NCBI GenBank assembly: GCA_949879775.1
Contig: CATLBW010000021.1
Location: 1-32,290 of the forward strand
Length of the DNA stretch: 32,290 bases
Reading direction: 5' to 3'
DNA from: an uncultured Lachnospiraceae bacterium
GTDB taxonomy: Bacteria; Bacillota; Clostridia; Lachnospirales; Lachnospiraceae
The number at the start of each line of letters is the position of its first letter. The stretch's first letter is position 1. Made by a program: the position numbers and the translations under genes. Below the pieces are notes generated by a model. The model worked only from the letters and a program-made list of their open reading frames with translations. It was not told where the DNA came from and made no database searches. Below are positions 1 through 6,462 of this stretch, piece by piece.

Positions 1-75
1 GAATGGGATTTGCTCACACCTGAATCATTTTCTTACGGACTTTGCAGTAAATGCAAAGTCCTGTGTGAACAGTAA
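1..75 (+). CDS. C-terminal tail of an unidentified upstream gene (partial)
   Basis: Frame 1 is open from the first base to a TAA at 73-75, giving 24 residues that end in a Cys-rich tail (CSKCKVLCEQ). The next gene begins 45 bp later with no convincing promoter between, so the two may be co-transcribed. A 10-bp perfect inverted repeat lies inside this frame. The piece is too short to assign a family, and another frame is also open here, so this is an inference from codon openness and spacing only. Confidence 0.35.
   Translation, partial: EWDLLTPESFSYGLCSKCKVLCEQ
37..61. repeat. Perfect 10-bp inverted repeat
   Basis: GGACTTTGCA at 37-46 and TGCAAAGTCC at 52-61 are separated by 5 bases. There is no T-tract on either side, so it is not a standard terminator. 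It could be an operator or an mRNA hairpin ahead of the reductase gene. A second small dyad, AGTAAC/GTTACT, lies at 71-90. Confidence 0.5.
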
Positions 76-120
76 CACCATATCGTTACTTATATACCTA
101 CCGAGAGGAGAAACAACCTT

Positions 121-855
121 ATGAAAAGAGAAATAGCCTTTATCACTGGCGCATCCCGCGGAATCGGGCGCGCCATTGCCTGGGAATTTGCACGCGCAGG
201 CTATGCGCTTGCCATTAACTGCCGCCATTCCGCCGAAGAGCTATGCCAATTTGCCAAAGAACTGGACAAAACGTTCCCCACCCCCTGCCTCCCACTCATA
301 GGAGATATAGGGGACATATGCTTTGTGGACCATGCTTTTACAGAGATTGAGCGGCGGCTCGGCCCTGTCACCGTTCTGGTGAATAATGCTGGCGTCTCGC
401 ACGTTGGCCTCCTCTCTGATATGAGCCTGGAAGAATGGGAAAGCGTTTTGAACACGAACCTCACCTCCCTGTTCTGCTGCTGCAAACGCGCCATCCCTAA
501 CATGGTACACGTAAAATCCGGTAAAATCTTAAATATTTCTTCTGTGTGGGGCAATGCAGGAGCCTCCTGCGAAGTGGCCTATTCCGCTTCCAAAGGCGGC
601 GTCAACGCTTTCACCAAAGCATTGGCAAAGGAACTGGCGCCCAGCAGCATCGCTGTCAACGCTATTGCCTGCGGCGTCATCGACACCCGCATGAACCATT
701 GTTTTTCTGAGGAAGAACGCCGACAACTGGCAGAAGAAATCCCAGCCGGAAGATTTGGGAGCACAGGGGAGGTCGCCCGGCTGGCATTGGCAGTGGTGAC
801 TGCCCCTTCCTATATGACTGGACAAATTATCACCCTAGATGGCGGCTGGCTGTAA
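121..855 (+). CDS. ymfI: SDR-family oxidoreductase, YmfI-like (EF-P 5-aminopentanone reductase type)
   Basis: A 244-aa classical short-chain dehydrogenase/reductase of usual length. It has the N-terminal dinucleotide-binding TGASRGIG (residues 9-16), the NNAG strand motif, the Ser of NISSVWG and the catalytic YSASK, so the fold and active site are complete and NAD(P)H use is expected. The stretch from NISSVWG through AYSASKGGVNAFTKALAKE to NAIACG, and the ending ITLDGGWL, resemble the clostridial group annotated as elongation factor P 5-aminopentanone reductase, which finishes the modification of EF-P in Bacillus. A FabG-like role cannot be excluded, because FabG is close in sequence. The start is set by GAGAGGAG about 8 bases upstream. 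No fatty-acid genes are adjacent, which favours YmfI over FabG. Confidence 0.75.
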   Translation: MKREIAFITGASRGIGRAIAWEFARAGYALAINCRHSAEELCQFAKELDKTFPTPCLPLIGDIGDICFVDHAFTEIERRLGPVTVLVNNAGVSHVGLLSDMSLEEWESVLNTNLTSLFCCCKRAIPNMVHVKSGKILNISSVWGNAGASCEVAYSASKGGVNAFTKALAKELAPSSIAVNAIACGVIDTRMNHCFSEEERRQLAEEIPAGRFGSTGEVARLALAVVTAPSYMTGQIITLDGGWL

Positions 856-871
856 TTCACAATCGTGAATT
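854..871. repeat. Palindrome in the reductase / XRE-regulator gap
   Basis: AATTCAC (854-860) and GTGAATT (865-871) form 7-bp perfect arms with a 4-base centre, overlapping the reductase stop codon. No T-tract follows. It may be an operator for the XRE regulator about 100 bp downstream or a weak mRNA-end hairpin. Confidence 0.4.
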
Positions 872-966
872 GAAAATATGTTTCGAATATTTCCAGTATA
901 TTTCTGAAAATTTTTCGTAAAATAACTTTAGTACTATTGCAGTTTTTGACTAAAGAGGATTATTTT

Positions 967-1305
967 ATGAAATTTTCTACCAGGCTTGAAAATTTATTGG
1001 AAGAACGTAATCTCACGCAGAAACAATTAGCCACAGAATTACATATCGCGCCATCCACTTTAAACGGTTACCTGCGTCGCGGCCGCGAGCCGGATTTCGA
1101 TACGCTGATTAGCCTGGCAGAGTATTTTGAGGTGTCCACAGACTATCTATTAGGCATCACGAATATACGCCGCCCTTCACTCCCACCGGAATGTTATGAT
1201 GACAAGGAAGGGGAGTTATTAGAAACATACCGCCAGCTCGGTCCGCAAGAACAGAATTACCTGATAAAACAGGCGCACATTTACCACGAGTTCGACTTGG
1301 ATTAG
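967..1305 (+). CDS. Small XRE-family helix-turn-helix regulator
   Basis: A 112-aa cytoplasmic DNA-binding protein. Residues 1-63 form a Cro/CI-type five-helix domain: the HTH runs from LTQKQLATELHIAPSTLNGYL, followed by the family's usual TLISLAEYFEVSTDYLLG ending. Residues 64-112 are a short acidic tail (KEGELLETYRQLGPQEQNYL) typical of clostridial chromosomal XRE regulators. The ATG at 967 is preferred to the one at 937 because AAAGAGGA lies 7 bases upstream of it and the conserved domain begins right there. Its target is unknown. Dyads at 37-61 and 854-871 are candidate sites. The gene converges on greA. Confidence 0.85.
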   Translation: MKFSTRLENLLEERNLTQKQLATELHIAPSTLNGYLRRGREPDFDTLISLAEYFEVSTDYLLGITNIRRPSLPPECYDDKEGELLETYRQLGPQEQNYLIKQAHIYHEFDLD

Positions 1306-1320
1306 AGCGGGGAAATTCCG

Positions 1321-1360
1321 GGCATGGAAGCCTACTGCATAGCGGCGCAGCTTCCATGCC
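1321..1360. terminator. Hairpin between convergent XRE-regulator and greA genes
   Basis: GGCATGGAAGC (1321-1331) pairs perfectly with GCTTCCATGCC (1350-1360) over an 18-base loop. It sits in the short gap between two converging genes, so it may act in both directions. Neither side has a strong U-tract, so termination efficiency is uncertain. Confidence 0.5.
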
Positions 1361-1381
1361 TAGTACAACGAATATTAAGTT

Positions 1382-1885
1382 TTAGTAGCCCCGGATTGCG
1401 TCATTCTCATCCTCTGATGTGTTTTCAATTTGTTTAATCACAATATAATAACTATAGTCTTCATTCACTTTTATCTGTACCCTGTCCCCTGCCTTGTGTC
1501 CAAGGATAGCTTTACCAATTGGGGATTCTGTACTGATTAAGTTCTTCATGGAATTTCCGCGTATGGATGTAACCAACCGGAATACCTGTTCTTCGTCGTC
1601 CTCCTCAAAATATACCGTGACCGTATTATTAATGCCGACCTCATCCTCTTTGGAATTATCCGACACGATTACCGCTGTTTTCAGCATACGTTCCAGATAA
1701 CGGATACGGCTCTCGTTCTTATTTTTGTCCTTTTTCGCCGCATGGTATTCAAAATTCTCACTCAAGTCCCCGTGCGCCCTGGCTTCCTTAACTGCTTCTA
1801 GCGCTTCCTTGCGCACCACCAGCTTACGGTACTCGATCTCTTCCTCTATCTTTTTGACGTCACTCTTTGTCAATTGTTCGCGCAT
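1382..1885 (-). CDS. greA: Transcription elongation factor GreA/GreB family
   Basis: A 167-aa protein with the two-domain Gre plan. The N-terminal coiled coil (about residues 1-78) carries the acidic tip in ARAHGDLSENFEYHAAK, where Asp and Glu reach into the RNA polymerase secondary channel to stimulate cleavage of backtracked RNA. The C-terminal FKBP-like domain contains ISTESPIGKAILGHKAGDRV, the family signature. It is slightly longer than the usual ~158 aa because of an acidic C-terminal tail (NTSEDENDAIRGY). The start is supported by GGAAGGGAT upstream. A GCCGCT-TTC-AGCGGC hairpin (1912-1926) lies in its 5' leader. It may be a GreA paralogue rather than the main copy, since clostridia often have two. 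Confidence 0.88.
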   Translation of the reverse strand: MREQLTKSDVKKIEEEIEYRKLVVRKEALEAVKEARAHGDLSENFEYHAAKKDKNKNESRIRYLERMLKTAVIVSDNSKEDEVGINNTVTVYFEEDDEEQVFRLVTSIRGNSMKNLISTESPIGKAILGHKAGDRVQIKVNEDYSYYIVIKQIENTSEDENDAIRGY

Positions 1886-1980
1886 AATTTTATCCCTTCC
1901 TAAACTGATATGCCGCTTTCAGCGGCGCCATAAACCCGCCAAAGCCAAATCATACAATTATGGTTTAACCTTTTTATTTC

Positions 1981-2041
1981 TTATCTTATAGGAAAGACAC
2001 TATCACGCTTTAGTGTGACAAGGTATTTCCTGCTAAGATAA
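1981..2041. repeat. Interspersed palindromic repeat, copy 1 (core only)
   Basis: TTATCTTATAGGAA (1981-1994) and TTCCTGCTAAGATAA (2027-2041) form the arms, with GACAC...CACGCTTTAG...TGACAAGG between. Two further copies lie at 9961-10070 and 20372-20513. This copy lacks the ~50-bp left extension found in the other two. The inner CACGCT/AGTGTG can also pair with one wobble. It directly abuts the galM terminator. Confidence 0.75.
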
Positions 2042-2085
2042 AAAGAGGATATCCCAGGGATTACTCCAACCTCCGGGATTTCCTC
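2036..2085 (-). terminator. Rho-independent terminator of galM
   Basis: On the minus strand GAGGAAATCCC (2085-2075) pairs with GGGATATCCTC (2055-2045), an 11-bp stem with one mismatch, followed by TTTTTATCT. The U-tract is contributed by the right arm of repeat copy 1. Confidence 0.8.
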
Positions 2086-2127
2086 TCACAAGATGTTATA
2101 TTTGCCTTTAATATCTACAGAAAACCG

Positions 2128-3171
2128 TTATTTCACATAGAAGCGGTATATAGTCTTAGTTGTAAACACATCTCCTGCTTTCACAATTGGGGACGCAAAG
2201 TTCTCCTGGTTCATGGCATTCGGATAGAACTGGGACTCCAGGCAAAAACCACAGCGTTTGCAGTATGCCGCGCCCCCCTTACCGGTCTGGTCGCCGATAA
2301 AGTTGCCCGCATAGAGCTGTACCCCGCAGCAGTCTGTGGACGCTTCCATGGCTATCCCTGTCTCCTCGCAATAAGCATTGGCCATAACCTTCATCTCGCC
2401 TGGTTTATCGCTGAGCACATAATTATGGTCATAACCGCCGGTATGCTTCAACTGTTCAAAATCCGCCTCGATATCCTGCCCAATTGGCTTCATGGTCCTG
2501 AAATCCATCGGCGTACCCTCTACCGGCGCAATCTCTCCTGTAGGGATGGACTCAGAGTCGTGGACCGGATTGTAAGCCTCCGCTAAAATCTGCAGCTTCT
2601 GTCCCATAACGGAGCCGCTGCCATGCCCACCCAAATTAAAGTAAGAATGGTTGGTGAAATTCATAACAGTTGTCTTATCCGCTTCTCCGCGGTAGCTGAT
2701 TTCCACCGCATCTTCGTCTGTCAGCGTATAAGTAACCTCCACTTTCAGGTTACCAGGAAATCCCTGCTCCTCCTCCGTACTGAGATGGAAAAATGTAATG
2801 CTGTTGTCCGTACGCTCCTTCACTTCCCATACAACCCGGTCAAAACCATTAGGGCCGCTATGCAGGTTATTCTCGCCCTCGTTGGCAGGCACCTTGCATA
2901 ACTGTCCATCAATCATCATCTGCGCTTTATCGATGCGGTTGCCATTCCTGCCAATCGTTGCTCCAAAATAGCAGGTGTGGCTGTCATATTCAGCCGCCTC
3001 GTCATACCCCAATACCACATCGCGCACAACGCCATCCTTGTCCGGGATCAGTACCGATACCAGCGTCGCGCCATGGTCTGACACCTTGATTACCGTGTGC
3101 TTCTTATTCTCCAACGTATACAAAGATGCTTTTTCCCCCCGTTGGTTTACTCCAAATGCTAATGTCTCCAT
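2128..3171 (-). CDS. galM: Aldose 1-epimerase (galactose mutarotase)
   Basis: A 347-aa cytosolic enzyme that interconverts alpha and beta anomers of galactose and glucose at the head of the Leloir pathway. Family residues are all present: the GRNGNRI substrate loop (74-80), His104 in NNLHSG, catalytic His175 in TNHSYFNLGG, Asp248 in GGYDHNYVL and catalytic Glu312 in LESQFYPNAM. Length is typical. The start is supported by AAGGAGGT upstream. It stands alone without galKT neighbours, so it probably serves general sugar uptake. A promoter with a palindrome in its spacer (3252-3280) suggests repressor control. Confidence 0.93.
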   Translation of the reverse strand: METLAFGVNQRGEKASLYTLENKKHTVIKVSDHGATLVSVLIPDKDGVVRDVVLGYDEAAEYDSHTCYFGATIGRNGNRIDKAQMMIDGQLCKVPANEGENNLHSGPNGFDRVVWEVKERTDNSITFFHLSTEEEQGFPGNLKVEVTYTLTDEDAVEISYRGEADKTTVMNFTNHSYFNLGGHGSGSVMGQKLQILAEAYNPVHDSESIPTGEIAPVEGTPMDFRTMKPIGQDIEADFEQLKHTGGYDHNYVLSDKPGEMKVMANAYCEETGIAMEASTDCCGVQLYAGNFIGDQTGKGGAAYCKRCGFCLESQFYPNAMNQENFASPIVKAGDVFTTKTIYRFYVK

Positions 3172-3251
3172 TGTCTTATTACCTCCTTCTTATTATCTCC
3201 TTATGTATTAACCGTTTCCACATTATGCGCGGAAACAATCCCACTACATTC

Positions 3252-3280
3252 ATTTTATACTGCCACTGTGGCAATTACAA
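3252..3280 (-). promoter_or_regulatory. galM promoter with palindromic operator in the spacer
   Basis: On the minus strand a TTGTAA -35 (3275-3280), 17-bp spacer and TAAAAT -10 (3252-3257) precede galM. The spacer contains the perfect palindrome TGCCAC-N-GTGGCA (3261-3273), a natural place for a repressor. A further dyad GTTTCC/GGAAAC (3214-3236) lies in the leader. Confidence 0.6.
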
Positions 3281-3289
3281 GCTATTTTT

Positions 3290-4108
3290 CTATGCCCCTA
3301 TCAATTTGTCGGACTTTAAAATATGGTTTGACAGCCAGCCAAACAGGAACTCCATCAACTCCTCTAAATACTCCTGCTGGTTCTGGTCCACCTGTTCTAA
3401 GTCAATCTCTTCTAATTTGGAGACAAATGCCTGGTGCGCCATTTTTTGCGCCCCAATCCCAGGATATTGGATAGACTCCATATACTCTTCCTCATCCCGG
3501 AAATGTTCTTTGGTATAGTCCTTAAGTTCCCCTAAAATCCCCACTATCTCATCGTACTTATCATGCAAAAGCTCTTCCTTGACCAAATCATTCGCCCGCC
3601 CAATAATCTCGAACAAGGTCGCATGTTCCCCATCAATCAAGGGAATGCCCGTATGATACTGTTCTGTAAATTCACAAGGGTTTTCCTTTCCCTTCCACTC
3701 CTCTTTCGAAGGCATTTTGCCAATCAGTATATCACTGCCTAAAATGTGGCGGTACAGCCAGCGCGTCAGGTAACGCATCAATTCCTCTAACGTCTCCTGC
3801 TGCCCTTCCAACTCGTCGATATCAGAAAAATCCATAACATCTATTTTCTCCCGAAATTCCAGATGCTGCCTTTTTTGCAGCTCCAATTCCGGATCGTTGA
3901 GCGCCGCCATATGGGCTTCCTCATTTGCAAAGTGAATGTCCGCATACCGCTTCAATTCCTCAAAAATCCCCTGCACTTTATGGTATTTATCCTGCAAAAT
4001 GTCATTATGCAGCAACTCCAATGTCTCGTTAAGCAAACTAAACAGCCTCTCATGCTCCTCGTCTACCTGCCTGATCCCTGTCAGGCAGTCCGCTGTAAAT
4101 TTGTACAT
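3290..4108 (-). CDS. Bacteriohemerythrin with two tandem hemerythrin domains
   Basis: A 272-aa soluble protein built from two hemerythrin four-helix bundles (about 8-132 and 150-272), expected to bind O2 at di-iron sites and used in anaerobes for oxygen sensing or scavenging. Ligand positions in domain 1 are His19, His59/Glu63, His82, His121 and Asp126. In domain 2 they are His162, His202/Glu206, His225, His262 and Asp267. In both domains the first His of the usual HxxxH pair is Gln (Gln78, Gln221), so iron coordination may differ. The ATG at 4108 is chosen over a GTG at 4117, because AAAGGAAG sits 8 bases before the ATG but touches the GTG. A 285-bp palindromic insertion begins about 34 bp upstream and has probably separated the gene from its original promoter. 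Confidence 0.9.
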   Translation of the reverse strand: MYKFTADCLTGIRQVDEEHERLFSLLNETLELLHNDILQDKYHKVQGIFEELKRYADIHFANEEAHMAALNDPELELQKRQHLEFREKIDVMDFSDIDELEGQQETLEELMRYLTRWLYRHILGSDILIGKMPSKEEWKGKENPCEFTEQYHTGIPLIDGEHATLFEIIGRANDLVKEELLHDKYDEIVGILGELKDYTKEHFRDEEEYMESIQYPGIGAQKMAHQAFVSKLEEIDLEQVDQNQQEYLEELMEFLFGWLSNHILKSDKLIGA

Positions 4109-4129
4109 GTCCCGCACTTCCTTTCATGG

Positions 4130-4141
4130 TTAAATTACACT
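4130..4141. repeat. Left 12-bp direct repeat flanking the palindromic insertion
   Basis: TTAAATTACACT occurs here and again at 4427-4438, exactly bordering the inverted-repeat element at 4142-4426. This pattern is expected of a target-site duplication. Confidence 0.6.
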
Positions 4142-4426
4142 TAAGCAATTGCGAAACTTAATAATTATATAACTTTCATATACATATCAAAAAATTTAAG
4201 AGAAAATATTTTATCATACAAAAGCTAAGAAATGCATTTTAGCGCCATGTAACCAAGACTTAAAAATCATGGAAGCCTATGCTGAACATGATTTTAGCAG
4301 TAAAAGGCTTGGTGGAATGCTTGGTGCGTCCTGCATTTCGTGGTTTTGCATGAAATAAAATATTTGCTTAGAATTGTATAAATTGTATATGAAATTTTGA
4401 TAACTTAGTAGTTTCGCAATTACCTA
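4142..4426. mobile_element. MITE-like palindromic element, 285 bp, non-coding
   Basis: The ends are inverted repeats. The left end reads TAAGCAATTGCGAAACT; the right end, read on the other strand, is TAGGTAATTGCGAAACT. Similarity continues inward (TTTCATATACA on both arms, then AAATATTTTAT and GAAATGCA), so most of the element folds into one long imperfect hairpin whose tip is AAATCATG...CATGATTT near 4264-4295. It has no open reading frame of note and no transposase, so any movement would need a transposase supplied elsewhere. The 12-bp repeats on both sides support insertion. It could also be transcribed as a long hairpin RNA. Confidence 0.65.
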
Positions 4427-4438
4427 TTAAATTACACT
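4427..4438. repeat. Right 12-bp direct repeat flanking the palindromic insertion
   Basis: Second copy of TTAAATTACACT, immediately after the right end of the element at 4142-4426. Confidence 0.6.
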
Positions 4439-4455
4439 GCCTTTTCTATTATAAT

Positions 4456-4464
4456 TGATATAAT
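4456..4464 (+). promoter_or_regulatory. Extended -10 promoter-like site
   Basis: TGATATAAT fits the extended -10 form (TGnTATAAT), which can work without a -35 box; none is visible. It sits inside a perfect 11-bp dyad, TTTCTATTATA/TATAATAGAAA (4443-4469). A start about 7 bases on would fall at the closing stem of the structured region 4470-4605. Confidence 0.4.
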
Positions 4465-4469
4465 AGAAA

Positions 4470-4605
4470 GCGACAATAGGTTTTCGTTTGAGTTTTCCCA
4501 TTTTGTGAATACATAGCTTATTACAAAAAATGGGCAGCCTCAAAGGTTTCAGTTTTTAGGGCTTCCCCTTGGAAGCAAATTGTCTAACAGCCTATCCCAA
4601 GTCGG
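4470..4605 (+). ncRNA. Candidate small structured RNA upstream of bioB
   Basis: Nested pairings are visible: CGAC/GTCG (4471-4474 with 4601-4604) and ATAGG/CCTAT (4476-4480 with 4591-4595) close the region. A long hairpin TTTGAG..CCCATTTTGT pairs with ACAAAAAATGGG..CTCAAA (4487-4544), and GCTTCC-CCTT-GGAAGC (4561-4576) is perfect. An extended -10 lies just upstream. No clear U-tract terminator follows, and I do not match it to a named family. The closed-stem layout loosely recalls 6S RNA but is short for it. Confidence 0.3.
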
Positions 4606-4611
4606 CTCCAA

Positions 4612-4643
4612 TTGTTAACCATTTTCAAACTTAATGTTGACAA
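4612..4643 (+). promoter_or_regulatory. BirA-type biotin operator
   Basis: TTGTTAACC (4612-4620), a 14-base spacer and TGTTGACAA (4635-4643) form the two half-sites of the BirA operator known from Firmicutes. The right half-site covers the -35 box of the bioB promoter, so biotinoyl-AMP-loaded BirA would block RNA polymerase. Confidence 0.85.
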
Positions 4644-4665
4644 TGTAAAAAATTTCAATTATAAT
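4637..4665 (+). promoter_or_regulatory. bioB-bioY promoter
   Basis: Consensus TTGACA (4637-4642), 17-bp spacer and TATAAT (4660-4665). The -35 overlaps the BirA half-site. The ~80-nt leader contains a CCGCGC-AA-GCGCGG hairpin (about 4682-4695) enclosed by GCCAA/TTGGC. Confidence 0.88.
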
Positions 4666-4749
4666 ACCTCTCAGAGCCAAATACCGCGCAAGCGCGGCTG
4701 CTTGGCCATTGCTCGCGGGAATAAAAATTTATACATAAAAGGAGCCGCT

Positions 4750-5706
4750 ATGAAAACACTCGCAAAAAATATTATCGACGGATACCGCCTGACAAGGGAA
4801 GACGACCTGTCCATATTTGAACATGCAGACTTAGAAGGACTTGCAACGGGCGCAGACCTCATCCGCAAAGCATTCTGCCAGAACCGCGTACATCTGTGCA
4901 CGATTATCAACGGCCGTTCCGGGAAATGCTGTGAAGACTGCAAATTCTGTGCGCAGTCCGCGTCCAGCCAAACAGGCTGCGAAACATATGATATGTTAGA
5001 TGAAGAAACGATTTTAAGAGACTGTAAAGAGAAGGAAGCCGCAGGCGTGCATTCCTACTCGATTGTCACGGCAGGCCGCACCGTCGCCGGTAAAGATTTA
5101 GACAAGCTGGTAGGCATATTTGAACGTCTGCACAGGGAATGCCATGTCCGCCTATGTTCCTCCAACGGTCTTTTAAGTTTTGAGGCTTTTGCGAGGCTGA
5201 AAGCTGCCGGCGTGGAAACTTACCATGAGAACATTGAGACTTCCCGTCGCTATTTTCCCCATATCTGCACCACACACACCTATGAGGACAAAATCGAGAA
5301 AATCAGCCTTGCCAGGAAAGCCGGGCTGAACGTCTGCTCCGGTGGGATTATCGGCATGGGCGAGACCTGGGAAGACCGTGTTGACATGGCCATATCGCTG
5401 TCTGAGCTGGAAATCTCCTCCATCCCCATTAACGCGCTGCGCCCCATCCCAGGCACGCCCTTAGGGGAGCTGCCGCCGCTGACGGAAGATGAAATCATAC
5501 GCACAGTCGCCATGTTCCGCTACATTAACCCCACCGCCTATATCCGAATGGCCGCTGGCCGCGCATACTTCGCGGATGGCGGCAGGCGGCTCTTTACTTC
5601 TGGCGCAAACGCCGCCATCACAGGAAATATGCTGACGACTGTAGGAAATAATATCCGAAAAGACATACAGATGTTTCACGAACTGGGCTACGACGCCTCC
5701 CCTTAA
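4750..5706 (+). CDS. bioB: Biotin synthase
   Basis: A 318-aa radical SAM enzyme that inserts sulfur into dethiobiotin to make biotin. The radical-SAM cluster motif CxxxCxxC is at Cys60, Cys64 and Cys67 (SGKCCEDCKFCAQS). Later family motifs follow: the YHENIETSRRYF stretch that positions substrate, CSGGIIGMGE, and NALRPIPGTPL. Length and order are those of BioB. The ATG at 4750 is chosen because AAAGGAG precedes it by 5 bases; an upstream in-frame TTG at 4612 lies inside the operator and is not a start. bioY follows after 108 bp with no evident promoter. No bioA/D/F genes are in the window, so this strain may depend on an imported precursor or have those genes elsewhere. Confidence 0.96.
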   Translation: MKTLAKNIIDGYRLTREDDLSIFEHADLEGLATGADLIRKAFCQNRVHLCTIINGRSGKCCEDCKFCAQSASSQTGCETYDMLDEETILRDCKEKEAAGVHSYSIVTAGRTVAGKDLDKLVGIFERLHRECHVRLCSSNGLLSFEAFARLKAAGVETYHENIETSRRYFPHICTTHTYEDKIEKISLARKAGLNVCSGGIIGMGETWEDRVDMAISLSELEISSIPINALRPIPGTPLGELPPLTEDEIIRTVAMFRYINPTAYIRMAAGRAYFADGGRRLFTSGANAAITGNMLTTVGNNIRKDIQMFHELGYDASP

Positions 5707-5814
5707 TGCGGCTGGCGCGATACCCATGGAAGATGGAATCTGCTATGGGCATCACAGTAAAACCATCCGTCCGTTTCGCCAAACGCAAAATGAACCAAGA
5801 AAGGAAAAATTAAC

Positions 5815-6393
5815 ATGTCAAACGCTTATGCTAATACAAACAACACCCAACCTAAGTTTTCCACCCGCCAGCTCGCAGCTATCGGCGTGATGACGGCTGT
5901 TACCTGTGTGCTGGCGCCATTTTCCCTGCCGATTGGGCCAGTGCCTATCTCACTGACAAACCTTGCCATCTATTTCTCGTTATATGCCCTTGGCACAAAA
6001 TCCGGCTGCATCTCCTACCTGATTTACCTGCTGATTGGCTTTATCGGCGTTCCCGTATTCTCCGGCTTCACCAGCGGCCCCGGCAAGCTCTTAGGCCCGA
6101 CCGGCGGTTATTTAATTGGATTTATACCCATGGCGCTGATAGCGGGCGTCCTCATTGACAAATTCATTTCCAAATGGGCTGTCTGCCTCTTGGGCATGAT
6201 TGGCGGCACAATCATTGCTTACGCCTTTGGCACGGCCTGGCTTGCCTACCAGGCCGGCTTGGATTGGAAAGCTGCGCTTTGGGCAGGCGTCATTCCCTTT
6301 ATTCCTGGCGACCTGGCAAAAATGGCTCTTGCCCTGATTGCCGGCCCGCAGGTCCGCAGGCAGTTGGCGCGGGCTGGACTGCATTCTTCTTAA
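5815..6393 (+). CDS. bioY: Biotin transporter substrate-binding component (ECF S component)
   Basis: A 192-aa, six-helix membrane protein of the BioY family that binds biotin and hands it to an energy-coupling factor module (EcfAA'T), whose genes are not in this window. Visible family features are the N-terminal LAAIGVMTAVTCVLAPFSLPIGPVPISLTNLAIYF region, the GxxSYLIYLLIGFIGVPVFSG segment, GKLLGPTGGYLIGFIPMA and the C-terminal IPFIPGDLAKMALA helix. GAAAGGAAAA precedes the start. It lies downstream of bioB under the same BirA-type operator. The last codons and stop fall inside the first unit of a 37-bp tandem duplication. Confidence 0.95.
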   Translation: MSNAYANTNNTQPKFSTRQLAAIGVMTAVTCVLAPFSLPIGPVPISLTNLAIYFSLYALGTKSGCISYLIYLLIGFIGVPVFSGFTSGPGKLLGPTGGYLIGFIPMALIAGVLIDKFISKWAVCLLGMIGGTIIAYAFGTAWLAYQAGLDWKAALWAGVIPFIPGDLAKMALALIAGPQVRRQLARAGLHSS

Positions 6394-6456
6394 GGCTTCA
6401 CAGCCGCGGGCTGGGCTGCATCCTTCTTAAGGCTTCACAGCCGCGGGCAGGGCTGC
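6369..6456. repeat. 37-bp tandem duplication over the bioY 3' end
   Basis: Units at 6369-6405 and 6406-6442 differ at two positions, and a partial third runs to about 6456. The first unit encodes the end of BioY, including its stop; the later ones are non-coding. Each contains CAGCC-GCG-GGC(T/A)G, able to form a short hairpin between convergent bioY and the ABC permease gene. Confidence 0.85.
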
Positions 6457-6462
6457 ACTACC

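Noticed and set aside
4109..4117. GTG start for the hemerythrin gene
   Set aside because: The ribosome site touches the GTG but is well spaced for the ATG at 4108.
4612..4749. Longer bioB start at an upstream TTG
   Set aside because: The TTG is the first base of the BirA half-site and precedes the promoter -10, so it is not in the mRNA; the ATG at 4750 has AAAGGAG.
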